Positions 48,428 to 61,237 of a stretch of DNA of 64,000 bases are shown piece by piece; the stretch's first letter is position 1; every line of letters starts with the position of its first letter. The position numbers and the translations under genes are program-made. The notes under the pieces were generated by a model that worked only from the letters and a program-made list of their open reading frames with translations, did no database searches and was not told the DNA's origin. The stretch is from NCBI GenBank assembly GCA_951799425.1, contig OX637402.1:20039844-20103843 (forward strand), in the 5' to 3' direction. Source of the DNA: Ilex aquifolium (taxonomy: Eukaryota > Streptophyta > Magnoliopsida > Aquifoliales > Aquifoliaceae).

Positions 48428-51400
48428 TTACTGAAAAAACTTCTTAAGGTGCTCGGCATTCCACGAGTGAGGTAGAACCTTTCCTTCCTCTGTTTGCAAC
48501 TCGTAATTCCCTGGTCTGATTATCCTTGACACGATATAGGGCCCCTCCCAATTGGGTCCCAATTTCCCATGCGTGGGATCCTTTCTCGCAAGCATAAGCC
48601 TCCTAAGTACCAAATCTCCAACCTTGAAACTTCTGTGTCTTACCCTCCTGTCATAGTACCTCCCAATTTCCCATGCGTGGGATCCTTTCTCGCAAGCATA
48701 AGCCTCCTAAGTGCCAAATCTCCAACCTTGAAACTTCTGTGTCTTACCCTCCTGTCATAGTACCTTGCAGTTTTCCTTTAGTATGTACGGACACGGTGCA
48801 GAGCTCTGTCCCTCTTTTCATCCAAGAGATCGAGGTTTAGCAAGAGAGACTCATCATTGTGCTCGGAATCCGCAAACTCCACCCTTGGTGATTGGAGCCC
48901 TATCTCCACTGGGGCCACTGCCTCGGTCCCAAAGGCCAAAGCAAAGGGGGTTTCCTGAGTCGCAGATCTGGCGGTGGTCCTGTAGGCCCACAACACCTCC
49001 GGAATGTACTCCACCCACTTGCCTTTCAGGTTTTCTAGCTTGGTCTTCAAAGCTGACTTTATGGTTCTTATTGTGACCTCTGCCTGCCCATTAGACTGGG
49101 GATGGGCAAGAGCTGAGAAATAGTTCTTGATTCCGAGCTCGGCACAAAAACTTTTGAACTTTGAATTATCAAACTGCTTTCCATTGTCAGACACGAATGC
49201 TCTGGGAACTCCAAACCTGCAAACTATCGACTTCCAAACGAAGTTTTGAACTTTTTGCTCTGTGATCGTTGCCAAAGGTTCAACCTCCCCCCATTTAGTA
49301 AAGTAATCCACTCCTATGATGGCAAACTTGCACTGCCCCACACCGGTGGGAAGGGGTCCCAGAATGTCCAACCCCCACTGCTGAAAAGGCCATGGGCTTA
49401 CCACCGAGGTTAGGAGCTCGGGAGGACAGTGGGACATATTAGCATGCTCTTGGCAAGTTTTGCATTTTCTTACTAAGTCGGTGGCGCTTGTGAGCATGGT
49501 GGGCCAATAATATCCTTGCCTCAGTACTTTTCCTGCCAAGGCCCGAGCTCCTATGTGGTTGCCACATATCCCCTCATGTACTTCTCTGAGTATGTAGTTA
49601 GCATCTTCGTCTCCTACGCACTTAAGGAGAGGCATTGAAAATCCATGCTTGTACAGTTTCCCTTGCATCAGGGAAAATCTGGCTGACCTGGCCCTTAGCT
49701 TGGATGCCTCCTTGGCATTATTTGGCAAAGTTCCATTCTGAAGGTACTCTACGATGGGATCCATCCAGCTCGGCTGAGCTTCAATTGATAGAATTTCCTC
49801 TTCTTCGATGCTTACCGAGGGCTTTGGAAGGTGCTCTACTGGAATTAGCCTATCCAAATCCTCCTGCGAGGCAGTTGCTAACCTTGCCAGAGCATCTGCT
49901 CGTGAGTTCTCCACTCTAGGCACGTGTCTGACCTTAACCTGCACGAACTGTTTCATTAGTTCTCGTACCTTTTTGAGGTACAGGACCATCTTCTCGCCTC
50001 TTGCCTCGTAACACTCTTCTATCTGCTTCACCACCAGTTGAGAATCACTGCAGATCTCCAGCTGCTCTGCTTCCATAGAATAGGCAAGATTAAGCCCAGC
50101 GATGACGGCTTCATATTCTGCCTCATTATTTGAAGCTTTGAACCCAAATCTGAGGGCATATTCGACGTCTATTCCTTCTGGGGAGGTCAGGATCATTCCT
50201 GCACCGCTTCCCTGAGCATTGGCAGCTCCATCCACTGAAAGCTTCCATATGGGAAGGTCCGGTACTAAATCCGTGGTTTCCATAGGCGCTGCTGCTGTGA
50301 ATTCTGCAATAAAATCTGCCAAAATTTGCCCTTTGATGGCAGCTCTTGGCTTGTACCTGATATCAAACTCGCTGAGCTCTATGGCCCATTTAACCTACCT
50401 CCCTGAGGATTCTGGCTTGTGTAGTACTTGCTTCATTGGCTGATCTGTTGGAACCTCAACAGTATGAGCCTGGAAATAAGGTCTAAGTCTCCTAGCTGTT
50501 GTAACCAGAGCTAGAACGAGTTTTTCCATCCTTGGATATCTCTCCTCTGCCCCCCTCAGAGCTCTGCTACAGTAGTAGACTGGTTGCTAAGCTCTGTCTC
50601 GCTCCCTAACTAGCGCTGCACTTGTTGAAAAATCTGAAACTGCTAGGTAGAGGGTGAGAATTTCCCCTTCTAGAGGGCTCACCAGAACAGGGGGAGAGCT
50701 CATATATCTCTTTAGGTCTTCGAATGCTTCTTCACACTTGGCATCCCAGTGGAATGCCTTCTTCAAGATTTGAAAAAATGGCTGGCATTTATCGCTAGCC
50801 CTAGACACAAAACGACTCAGTGCAGCTATCCTGCCTGTCAAACTTTGCACCTCTTTCGTGTTGGATGGTGATTGCATTTCCATCATTGCTCTAACCTTTT
50901 CTGGATTGGCTTCAATCCCTCTGCTGTTGACTATAAAGCCCAGAAATTTTCCTGCCGAGACCCCAAATGCGCATTTCGCAGGGTTTAACTTCATTTTGTA
51001 TTCCCTTAGAATTCGGAATGACTCAGCTAAGTGCTCGATGTGGAGCTCTGCTTTCAGTGACTTCACTAGCATGTCATCAATGTAAACTTCCATGGATGCT
51101 CCTATTTGCTTCTGGAACATTTTATTTACTAACCGCTGGTAAGTGGCTCCAGCGTTCTTCAATCCGAAGGGCATGACCTGATAACAATATGTTCCCTGTT
51201 CAGTCACAAATGAGGTCTTCTCCTGATCGCTGGGATCCATCCTGATCTGGTTGTAGCCTGAGAAGGCGTCCATGAAGCTGAGGAGCTCGTGCCCTGCAGT
51301 GGCATCCACTATTAGGTCAATCCGAGGTAAAGGAAAACTGTCCTTGGGGCATGCTCGGTTGAGATCAGTGAAGTCGATGCACAATCGCCACTTCCCATTG

Positions 51401-54003
51401 GTTTTCTTTACAAGAACTACATTTGCTAACCAAGTGGGGTAATGAACCTCCCTGATAGCCTTGGCATGGAGGAGTTTGCTGACCTCCTCATTGATTGCCT
51501 TTTGCCTTTCAGAAGCAAAGCTCCTCCTCTTCTGTTTGATGGGTTTGCAAGTTGGGTTAACGCATAGCTTGTGGGTAATAACCGATGGGTCAATCCCTTC
51601 CATGTCTTCTTGCTTCCAAGCGAACACTCCTATATTCTCTTTTAGGAATTGAATGAGGAGTCCTTTGAGCTCAGCGTTCAGTTTGGAACCCACATAAACG
51701 AGGTGTTCTGGCTTCTCATCAAGCTGAACTGGTTCCAGCTCTTCCGATGGCATTGGTCTTGTCTCCATTTCATCTCTCATGTCGAGCTCATCCAGTTGGA
51801 TGTTCTCAACCTCCTTCCTTTTTATAGAAGCCATGTAGCATTCCCGTGCTACGCGCTGGTCTCCTCGGACCACTCCGATTCCATTCTCTGTGGGGAACTT
51901 CACGACTAAATGATAGGCAGAAGGGATTGCCTTCATAGAATTTAAGGATGGCCTTCCAAGCAAGATGTTGTACGTAGATGGTGCATCGACTACTAGGAAT
52001 TTGACAGTGGTAGTGGCTTGGCAAGGTGGGTCCCCCAGGGTGAGCACGAGCTGGATTGAACCCAGGGGGAGCACCCTTTCCCCGGAGAATCCTAGTAAGT
52101 GAGTGCTTACTGGTTCAAGCTTCTGCCTTCCTATGTCCATCTTGTCGAACGCAGGTGCGAAAATAATATCTGCCGAGCTCCCGTTATCAATTAGAACCCG
52201 ATGAACGGTTCTATTTGCCACCACTGCTCGTACCACCAATGGATCATCATGGGGGTATTGGCACCCTTCTAAATCAGCATCTGAAAAAGTGATAGCTGAA
52301 TCCAAACGTGGTGCTTTGGATACAGCATGCACTTCGAGAGCTTCTTCGGCTCTGATCCGTCGGAGGTGCGCCTTCCGAGCTGAGCTAGACTCTCCACCTC
52401 CGGCGAACCCTCCAGATATCACTCTGATTTCCCCTAGAGGCTGCTGGTGTGGTGCTGGTGTCTGCTGCCGGGGTGGTGGAGGCGGAAGAGCTCGGTTCTG
52501 GTCATCGTTGGCTATAAAACGACGCAGCTGACCTCGCTGGATCAAGAACTCGATTTCCTTCTTTAATTGAATGCAGTCATCAGTGTGGTGCCCATGATCC
52601 CGGTGATAATTACAGTACTTCGTGGGGTCTCTCTTTGCCGGGTCTGCCTTCATCCTAGGTGGCCATTTTAAAAATTTCTCGTTCTGGACCTCATACAGTA
52701 CTTCTGACACAGCAGCGGTGAGTGGGGTAAACCGCTGAGGCCCATACCTGGGTTGTAGTTCAGGTTGCATGGTACCCAGCCGATCTCTGACATTTCCTCT
52801 CCTTTTTGGCGAGCGGTCTCTGTCTCTCCTTGGGGACCTCTCTCGTCCTTTTTCCTTCCTAGGGCTTCTGTCCCTTTTCTTTTCTTCTTTTTCCTTTTCC
52901 TTTCGTGAAGTCGTACCGACCACCTTAGAAAGGAGTGCCTCTTCACCGTTTATATATTTCTCTGCCTTGGCTAACACCTCAGCCATACTTGCCTGAGGGT
53001 TTTTTGATATGGAGAACATCAAATCCTTTGATTGCACTCCCAATCCTGCAATGAAAGCAGTTATGGCGAATTTTTCATCCGGGACGTCTACTTTCAATGT
53101 CTCCGAGTTAAATCTTTGGACATAAGTCCTCAGGTTTTCCTGGGGACCTTGCTTCACATTCAGCAGGTGGTAGCTCGGCTTTCTGTGTATCCGGGCTCCT
53201 ATAAAGTGAGAGACAAAAGCAATGGAGAGTTCTTTAAAGGATGAGATCGAGGCTGGTGGGAGCCTATGAAACCAGTTTAAGGCGGAGCCTTTCAGCGTGA
53301 TGGCAAAAGCTCTGCAGCGTACAGGATCCTAGTACCCATGTAACTCCATCTGGTTCTTGTAAGTGTTGAGATGATCCACGAGATCTTTCGATCCGTCAAA
53401 GACCTCCATTTGGGGCATCCTGAACTTTGATGGGAGAGGGAAGTGTAGCACCCCCGTGGTGAATGAGGATTCGGTTTGCTGAACCAAAACATCCATTGTA
53501 ACCGGGGCCTTACTCTTTACGGCCTCTTTCATATGACTGAGCTCTTGCTGGAAGTCTTTGAAGCGTTGCTCCCAGTGCTGCTCTCTCCTGTCTTGCGGAT
53601 AAGGGAGAAAATCACCTCTCTCACCCCGGTCGTTCCGACTTTGCACTTCGTCGTTATGGCCATTACCAGGGGGTACGTAAGGGACGTATCCCCTGGCCTG
53701 GCTGCCTTCTCCCCCCTCGCTGACCTCTCTAAGGGGGTCCCAGTATCGAGGTTCCCTATGAGGGGGATTATTCTGGCCTTCTTGGGCCGGTGGTGCCTCC
53801 CGTGGGCGTTGTACGAGTTTTGACAGCTCTTCGTTTTCCTTTAGCAAGCGTTGGTTGACGAGACGAAGGGCCTCCAACTCGTTATTAATGGGGGAATTCG
53901 CCTCCTGGATGTTCCCGGGTTGTCTGCCGTGGGCAGTTTCCGGCTGATCTTGCATTCGGGGTAGGTTCGTTTGACTTCTGCTCATATTTCGAGTTATTAC
54001 CAT
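48428..54003 (-). pseudogene. gag-pol polyprotein of the retrotransposon, disrupted
   Basis: One long minus-strand frame from ATG 54003. Gag comes first, then a CX2HX4HX4C zinc knuckle (about 52617-52575) and an aspartic protease with DNGSS (about 52188-52177). The reverse transcriptase has YIDD (51084-51073), followed by RNase H. A second RNase H follows (start about 50245, with SVDGAAN and SDSQLV), then integrase with an HHCC zinc finger (about 49560-49440) and the D, D and E positions in GLDILGP, VSDNGKQF and NGQAEV. In-frame stops interrupt it: TAG 53331-53329 in gag, TAG 50589-50587 in the first RNase H, TAG 50397-50395 before the second RNase H, and TAA 48780-48778 in the integrase tail. 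A 104 bp tandem duplication (48557-48764) then shifts the frame. Apart from that, no frameshifts were seen. The copy cannot make a full polyprotein by itself. Confidence 0.92.
48557..48764. repeat. 104 bp tandem duplication in the integrase C-terminal coding region
   Basis: 48557-48660 and 48661-48764 are identical except for one base. Because 104 is not a multiple of three, the second copy changes the reading frame. The near identity shows the duplication is recent. Confidence 0.95.
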
Positions 54004-54046
54004 CAGTCACTGAGGAATCAGCTTACTTGTAACAGGAACAGTCGTT

Positions 54047-54065
54047 CCCACAGACGGCGCCAAAC
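54047..54065 (-). promoter_or_regulatory. Primer binding site of the retrotransposon
   Basis: Directly inside the 5' LTR, the minus strand reads GTTTGGCGCCGTCTGTGGG. TGGCGCC at this place is typical of a tRNA-primed start in plant gypsy elements. The exact primer tRNA was not determined. Confidence 0.7.
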
Positions 54066-54774
54066 TGATGGTGTAAACATCCGGATACGAGCTAAGGAAC
54101 CAGATTAATTGGCGTGAACAGTTTGCATGGGGACTAATATGGCATCTGAGCTACAAGGCTCATGAAGTGGAGAATGAAAGCTCTAATAGTCGTGTATAAT
54201 GTGTGAAATACGGTGGAAATATAGTGGTTCACCGGCCAGTAAGCTCGGCTAGTCCACTCTCTAATGGAGGCTCTTGCTCCTTCTTCTTTATTGATGAATT
54301 GAAGGTGTTACAGTCGAATACTCAGGGAACTAGGGTTTCAAAAAATCTCTCTCCTCTAATGGGGATATCTCTTTCTTTTTATAGCCTCATATTTACCTCT
54401 AATACGGGACTATCCTACATTGAAGGGATCGTGCCCTATCTTCATCCACAATTCCGGAGTTACCTAAATTCCTTATGGCTGGCTTTAAACGGAGAGATCT
54501 TTGCCTTCTTCTGTGGGATCCTCCTTAGTTTTAGGAGGAGATCATGGTTAAATACGGATTTTCTGCCTCGGATTGGATTCTACCTCCTTAATAAGGGTAT
54601 CCGAGTCGTCTTGTTGTTCCCTCAGCATTTCTCCTCTCGCGCCTTCGACTAGGAGCTCTTAGTGCTGACTGGATGAGCTCTGCTCATGGCTAGGGGAGCT
54701 CAGCTTATTTTGCCTGAGCTCCCGAGCTGAGCTCTCTTACTGAGCACGTGCCAGTTTTATTCTGGGTATCATCA
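54066..54774 (-). repeat. 5' LTR (right copy)
   Basis: 709 bp, paired with 40994-41704 and followed by the target duplication AGGTT. It would contain the promoter for gag-pol on the minus strand. Confidence 0.95.
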
Positions 54775-54779
54775 AGGTT

Positions 54780-55719
54780 GATATAGAATTATCATGGTTA
54801 AGTTTAGTTAGAACGTATATGGATTAGAAACTAATGAATCAGGCACACTAAAGAGTATTAAGTTGACAATAATTTAATTAAATATAATTTATTTACAATA
54901 CGAATTTAATAAAATATTATTAGGATTAAAACCATGAACTATTTGCCCAAAACATGTTGTAATTTCACAGGCCATCGTTGTCATGGTAAAAACATGCACT
55001 GGTCCCATCCCACGTAGGCACCAACGTAACGTTACGGAGCCAAACAGAGAATTGTGTGTTAGATACTGTGGCAGACAGGTGAGAGAAAATAACATCAAAA
55101 AAAAAACCGCACGAACACGCGAACTCAGATCACCAGACAATCACTTCCCTTCCCCCCGAAATTTGCCACGTGTCCATCCCACACTCCCATGTAAAAAGTC
55201 TCGGAGTGTAACAAGACATCACGGCATTGATACGTGATATTATTATGTAATAAAAAAATATAACTAATAAATAAATGAATTATTCATATTATAATAATTA
55301 TTCAAATAAAATTTAATTTATTAATTTATAAATTTATTATTAAATAGTAATAACACATGCGAATAACCCTAGACTATCACCGTTAACACAATATTTACTC
55401 GTTCCGCTAGGTCCCACCACGGTAGATGCTCACTCGTAAGCGTTATTGACTTCTCTCATTCTTTCTCTCTCTCCTGAGACTTTTAGCTAAGCTCTGAAAA
55501 TCACAGGGCAACGAATATATATATAGAGAGAAAGAAGAGGTTGTTGGTGGGTTCTCTTCCATCCCACGCTTGATTTCTCTCTCTCTCGTCTGGACTGATT
55601 TGGGGTGTATGAATAGTGGATTGGTGATCAGTGAGGTTTGTGATTGAAGAGTGGTTTGTTGCATTCTCTCTCTATCTGTAGAGAAGTTTTTTTTTTTTTT
55701 TTTTTGGGTAGCTATAGAT
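54780..55719 (+). promoter_or_regulatory. Upstream region and 5' leader of the DUF1336 gene
   Basis: AT-rich DNA followed by a TATA-like ATATATATATAG near 55516-55530. A CT-rich leader and a run of about 21 T (55687-55705) lie just before the ATG at 55720. The TATA assignment is inferred from position about 200 bp upstream of the start codon. Confidence 0.4.
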
Positions 55720-55922
55720 ATGGGAGCTTGTGTATCGACGCAAGATGGTTGTGTGGGAGGTCGATTTGGGTCTTCTAAGAAGAAGTCTAAGAAGAGAAGG
55801 AAAACTATCAACCCAAGAGTCTCATCTCATTTGTCAGATCGATCTTCCGCCGACAAAGTTGATCACAAGCCCGTCAGACTTTCCACCGATCGACCCTTCA
55901 ACAACCCCATTCTCCACGGTTC

Positions 55923-55956
<34 letters not shown>

Positions 55957-58900
55957 TATATGTATGTATACATTTGTGTATGTATTACTTTATGGGAAGT
56001 GATAATTAGGTGTCTCGATCTACCATATCTGTGGAGATTGTGTTTTTGATTTTGATTTGTTTGTTGCTTTTTCATTGATAGATTGAATAGGTGGAGTTAG
56101 CTAGCTGCATTAGACATTTATATTTGCAAAGGTCTGTAAATGAGTGGCTATGCTTTTTGGGAAAAAAATAAACTTTTTCATTTCAATAATGTTTTGGCCA
56201 AAATTTCCAAACGTTAGGGTTCTTTGAATAATTATAAGATCATTATTATTATTTGTAAATTTGTGAGAATTGTCTTATATTAATGTTCTTTTCATCGTTG
56301 TACATATGCTATGTATATGTAGTTTTTAGGAAGTTGCAGAGTATTTCTATCAGCAATGGTGATGGGAAATTGCCTACTTGGCTTGATGGTTCGTTTAGTG
56401 AGAGATGTGCTAATTAAGGTGTTGTTAATGACTAAGAGGTTAACCACACTCTGAATTCAGGGCTTTGAAGGGCCCTCTTGAGCCTAGCGACCAAACCAAG
56501 GGCCAATGTTGACCCTTGCAGAGATTATTATGAGGAATTTTACATAGCTTTTCAAAATATTGTTTCTGGTGAAGCTTGAATTGTACTTTAACAAATGCTA
56601 AGGTGGAAGATAATTGTTCTGATGTACTAATCTAGCCTAGTTGTAACTGGAATTATTGCTGCTCATTCATAAACAAGTCATTAGATTTTTTCCGTAGCTG
56701 ACTTTCCTATTTTTGCTGATATGTGATGGCACTGGCAGGAAGCGTTGAGGAGGCTTGGTTTGATTCTGCTGCAATACTTGAATCTGATTGCAGTGATGAA
56801 GATTTCCAAAGTGTTCCTGATGGTATAATATTTAGTGATTCTCTTTGATAAAATGGCTGAATTTCGTCTTCTTCTTAATCTGTCATGCTTATAGTCGATC
56901 AAGATATACATTTTATATCTGCAGATGTGCTATCACTCAATGGTTTTGAAGGTGCGTCCATGTCGAGTATTGCTCCTGTCAGATATGATAATCACGGAGA
57001 TGGTGACATCAACATCCAACACACCTCTACCACTGAAAAGATACAGAGATCGGGGGACTTGCCAACAGGCAATTACTCGGTCAGCGAGATTCCTAAACAT
57101 TCACTTCATCCAGATGATATTGATTCTAGACCAAAATCCGATGGACCTATGAATGAAGCAAAACCTGTTTACCTTGATGAAATCTCCTCTCTAGATGAAA
57201 GTGCTGGTAGGGAGGATGGTTTATTAGACAATTGTGGAATTATACCGAACAATTGTTTGCCCTGTCTTGCTTCTACTGTTCCAGCAGTTGAGAAGAGAAG
57301 ATCTCTAATCTCTAGTCCACCAAGTGCAAGGAAAAAGGCAGCCTTGAAACTTCCCTTCAAATGGAAGGAAGGACATTCTAATGCCACTTTACGTGAGTAT
57401 CACCTTTTGAGATTTTAATAGATCTAGTACTTGAATACAACATTAATACACACATATTGTGTCTTTATTGTTAGTTTTACTACTATCATTGTGAATTATT
57501 ACTGTTGTGACTTCCCTATCTTCTTCTCATTTATTATTTAGTATCAATAGCATTTCCATGATTTAAGTTTAATTTTCAATCTTAATCAACTTTTGGGATT
57601 TATTTTGAAGTTATTCATTTGCTAATCTTACTAACTAGTATTTTATGTAATAAGTCGTTATCAAGAAGAAAAGAAAAGGCATAAGGTGAATTTTGCAGTA
57701 TTACAATTGTTGTGTCCTATGCTTTAAAAGCTGATCTGAATGTTCTTCAATGTAATTTTATGATGAATTTGATGTGTCATTTCATTTCAGTTTGTGTTTT
57801 GCTATCTCTTCCTCTGGTCTTCAAAAAGTCACCTTTATTTGAATTTTAAATCAGGAACCTGAACCTCAATTTATCTTAAACAGATTTCATTTTTTTTTTC
57901 TGTCAGAAGTTTATTATCTGTGTGAATATTGTTCTCTTCCAATGCTTTCCTCCCCATTCCCACACAAAAAAGAAAAAGAAAAAGGTAAATAAAACATAAC
58001 AAAACAAAATTAACATTCTTATTTGATAGTCATGTTTAGTACTTATAGATACAACTTTTTTCAATGAAGAAAGTAGCAAAACAATTGAAGTGTAGCCACT
58101 CATCTTATCTCTTGGTTTTCTCAGTTTCTTCAAAGATGCTTCTGCAAAGACCAATAGCTGGTTCTCAAGTACCTTTTTGCCCACTCGAGAAGAAAATGCT
58201 TGATTCTTGGTCACACATTGAGCCAAATACTTTCAAAGTTCGGGGGCCGAATTATTTTAGGTAACTGGGCAGGACTGAACTTGCTATATATATGCATGCT
58301 GATCGCACACCCTCCTAGTTGTAGAAAACTCCTTTCTCATATTGGAAGCTTACCTACTGATTTTTTTTGCATGTCATTTGGAACCAATTTTTGTTTGACA
58401 GGGATAAAAAGAAGGAATGCGCTCCAAATTGTGCTGCATATTATCCGTTTGGTGTTGATGTATTCTTATCTCAAAGAAAAATTGATCACATTGCTCGGTT
58501 CGTAGACCTCCCAGTTATTACTTCGTCTGGGAAACTTCCACCCATTCTTGTTGTAAATGTTCAGGTACTCCCTTTTTTTTTTTTGACTTATTTCCTTATA
58601 AATTACATGTCAATATTATGGTTAATCATTACAAGCAATTTGGATCTGCTGTAAAGTATTCTTTCTAGAAGTAACCCTGCCTATTTCTTTAATTATGCCA
58701 TGTGCTTGAGGGATTTCAACGTTTCATTATAGGCTGAAGCATATGTGACAACTGAGAACCATCTCCCTCTGTTTTAATTTTTTTTTTCATTACAATTGGG
58801 ATTTCTTCAAAGAACCAGGGTGTGAGGGGAGGTAGAGGTTGATACCTTCCAGGAAAAACAAGGTACTGCGACCCAGGAGGAATATTGAAGCACAGTTTAG

Positions 58901-61237
58901 AACTTCCAGTTGTTCTAGTTGGGCCTGCTAGCCAAATTACTTTCACTGTGCTTCTCTATCAAGGCTGTATCTTCTGTAAATTTATAAGCGATAGTTTATC
59001 TTATATTACTTCACAGGCCCTACTATGCATTTTCGGTCATTCCCTTATTGTTCCGGTGTCTATCCAATTATTCCTTCTTGCCAATTATCTGTTGATCCTT
59101 CCAGCTGTCACATGCATGAAAACAAAGTTTCTTGACAGCCTTACATTTCAAACCATGGAGTATTAAACCTATTCTTGACTGTTGACCCTCACAAACCTAT
59201 TGAAACCTCTTTTATAGTTCAAAGAGTGTATTCCTGCGAGACCAGAATTGCCTTAATTTGATTTTTCTCATTGTCCTTATGTTTTGATACTGACATTCTT
59301 ATGTGGATCTTACAGGTTCCATTGTATCCTGCCTCAATTTTTCAGAGTGAAACTGATGGGGAAGGAATGAATTTTGTTTTGTACTTTAAACTTTCAGAAA
59401 GTTACTCTAAGGAACTTCCATCTAATTTTCAAGAAAATATCATAGTAAGTTGTAACCATTTCTTTAAATTAAATTTATTTTTCCTGCTTTGTACCATGTG
59501 ACTTTTTGTTTTTAATATATATTTGGCACTTAAGCTGCTTGGTTGTTTGTCCTTGCAATGATGCTATGAAGAAAACTCGAAAAGCTGTGTTTTATCACAA
59601 TGATATATTTTTCTTGTAAATGTAGTGTTCTTGTCACTCACGTAATGTGAGGCAAAGAGCTTAAATGCATTATGTCATGCTAGTTTTTCTATTTTACATT
59701 TTATATGTGCATGTTCCCTTATTCTGGATCTTCAGCTTGCAAGATGGCTCCGGGTTCTCTCGAATTGCTTGTGCTGATTTTTTTTTTTATCGGACTTGCT
59801 TATGCTGATTGAAAGGGTCTTTTTAGAATGGTTAGTAATTAGACATATTGTAGATGTGAGATATTTGTATATACTTGACCAAGGGAAAAAAGCTCCCGTA
59901 TCTTTGCACAGATCTGAATCTTAAGGAAAAATGCAGTTTGTTTCCCTCTCGAGTTGAACCATGTAGTGCAGATCTCATTTTACATATGAAATGCAGTTTG
60001 AATCTCGCTTTGTTTCCCTTATTTTTTTTTGCAAAGGAAAAAAAAGTCTTTGTTACATTGGAATTTATTAAATGTTTTCATTTCCCTTCAACATCTTCTT
60101 AGAACACATGATCAATTTTTCTGAGTGCTTTAGGTAAGTAATACTATGATCATCTGTTTTTTTTGGCATGAGTTGACTCATTCAGATGAATTAAATATAT
60201 CTGAATTGTATGTTCATATCTGAAATAAGGATGAAAACTGAAATAAACAAATATACCCCTTTGTCAGCAATTCTTGGTGGAATACACTTACCAGCTACAC
60301 GAGTTTGTTTTGTTTCTATACCTATGGCTGTTGTATTCTTTATCCCAATTTTTTTCTTGTAGCTATATTACACGTGTACATCCACAGTAGTAACTTTTCA
60401 AGAAGAAATCATATTTTACATATCATGTACTTCGTATATCCTGTGTCCAATGTTATTTTTATTTATATTTTTTTTGCCATGCTTACTTATTTATATTTAT
60501 CATGGAACAGCGGCTAGTTGATGACGAAGTAGAAAAGGTCAAAGGCTTTCCTGTGGATACAATTGTACCCTTCCGGGAAAGGTTGAAGATATTGGGCCGA
60601 GTAGTAAATGTGGAAGGTCTTCGTTTAAGTGCACCTGAGAGGAAACTTATGCATGCTTACAATGAAAAACCAGTTCTTTCGCGTCCTCAACATGAGTTCT
60701 ATTTGGTAAGTTTTAGCCTCATTTTTCATGTTGGTTCAATCTGATTTCCAATATTCTTGATCCTCGGTTCATACTGAAGGATAAAGTATTCAAGGAAATC
60801 TCAAAAATCGGATTTCTTTTAGTTTAATATTCCTTACTGAGATAGTGGGTCTGAATTATTTTACAGGGGGAAAACTATTTTGAGATTGATTTGGATATGC
60901 ATAGATTTAGTTACATCTCTAGGAAGGGTTTTGGAGCATTCCAAGATAGACTAAAGCTCTGCATCTTGGATGTTGGCCTCACAATTCAGGCAAGTCTTTT
61001 TACTACCTGAACAAGTTTAATCTTGCTCTTCTTCTTCTTCTTTTTTTTTTTTTTATATGCTTTTCAAATAAATTTTTTCCAAATTTGAAGCTTCAAGTGA
61101 TGGTATCTTTTATTTCCATTGTGAATCAGGGAAACAAAGCTGAAGAATTGCCAGAGCAGATTTTATGTTGTGTACGTTTAAATGGAATTGATCACATGAA
61201 TTACCAGCAGCTGGGGTTGAGTCAAGAGCCCCTTTAA
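55720..61237 (+). CDS. DUF1336 / EDR2 C-terminal domain protein with N-myristoylation signal
   Basis: Nine exons: 55720-55918, 56739-56822, 56925-57392, 58125-58260, 58402-58564, 59316-59444, 60511-60705, 60867-60989, 61130-61237; all phases close, 534 aa. Eight introns: seven are GT-AG and the last starts with GC. MGACVST at the start has Gly2 and Cys4, fitting N-myristoylation and palmitoylation, so membrane attachment is likely. A Lys/Arg-rich segment (about 20-28) and a long variable acidic, Ser-rich region follow. From Trp279 to about residue 527 lies the DUF1336 domain, with [40 protein letters not shown] and [14 protein letters not shown]. The domain also forms the C-terminus of EDR2, but the PH and START domains of EDR2 are absent. 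Its biochemical role is not known. Confidence 0.9.
55928..55952. repeat. (CT)n microsatellite at start of intron 1 of the DUF1336 gene
   Basis: An uninterrupted CT run begins a few bases after the first splice donor. Simple repeat. Confidence 0.85.

Larger units (their letters stand above)
40994..54774 (-). mobile_element. Complete Ty3/gypsy LTR retrotransposon, Tat-type, with antisense genes
   Basis: The target duplication AGGTT lies at 40989-40993 and 54775-54779. The LTRs are 711 and 709 bp, begin TG and end CA, and differ by about four substitutions and two single-base indels, so insertion is recent. Gag-pol reads on the minus strand, so the element's 5' LTR is the right-hand one. The order gag, protease, RT, RNase H, second RNase H, integrase marks Ty3/gypsy, and the dual RNase H plus antisense extra genes are known marks of the Tat group. 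It lies between the NPF and DUF1336 genes and interrupts neither. Confidence 0.95.

Noticed and set aside
50395-53331. Programmed read-through of the three TAG codons in gag-pol
   Set aside because: The stops fall inside domains (gag and RNase H regions) rather than at a gag/pol boundary, and a TAA follows later; mutation is the simpler explanation.
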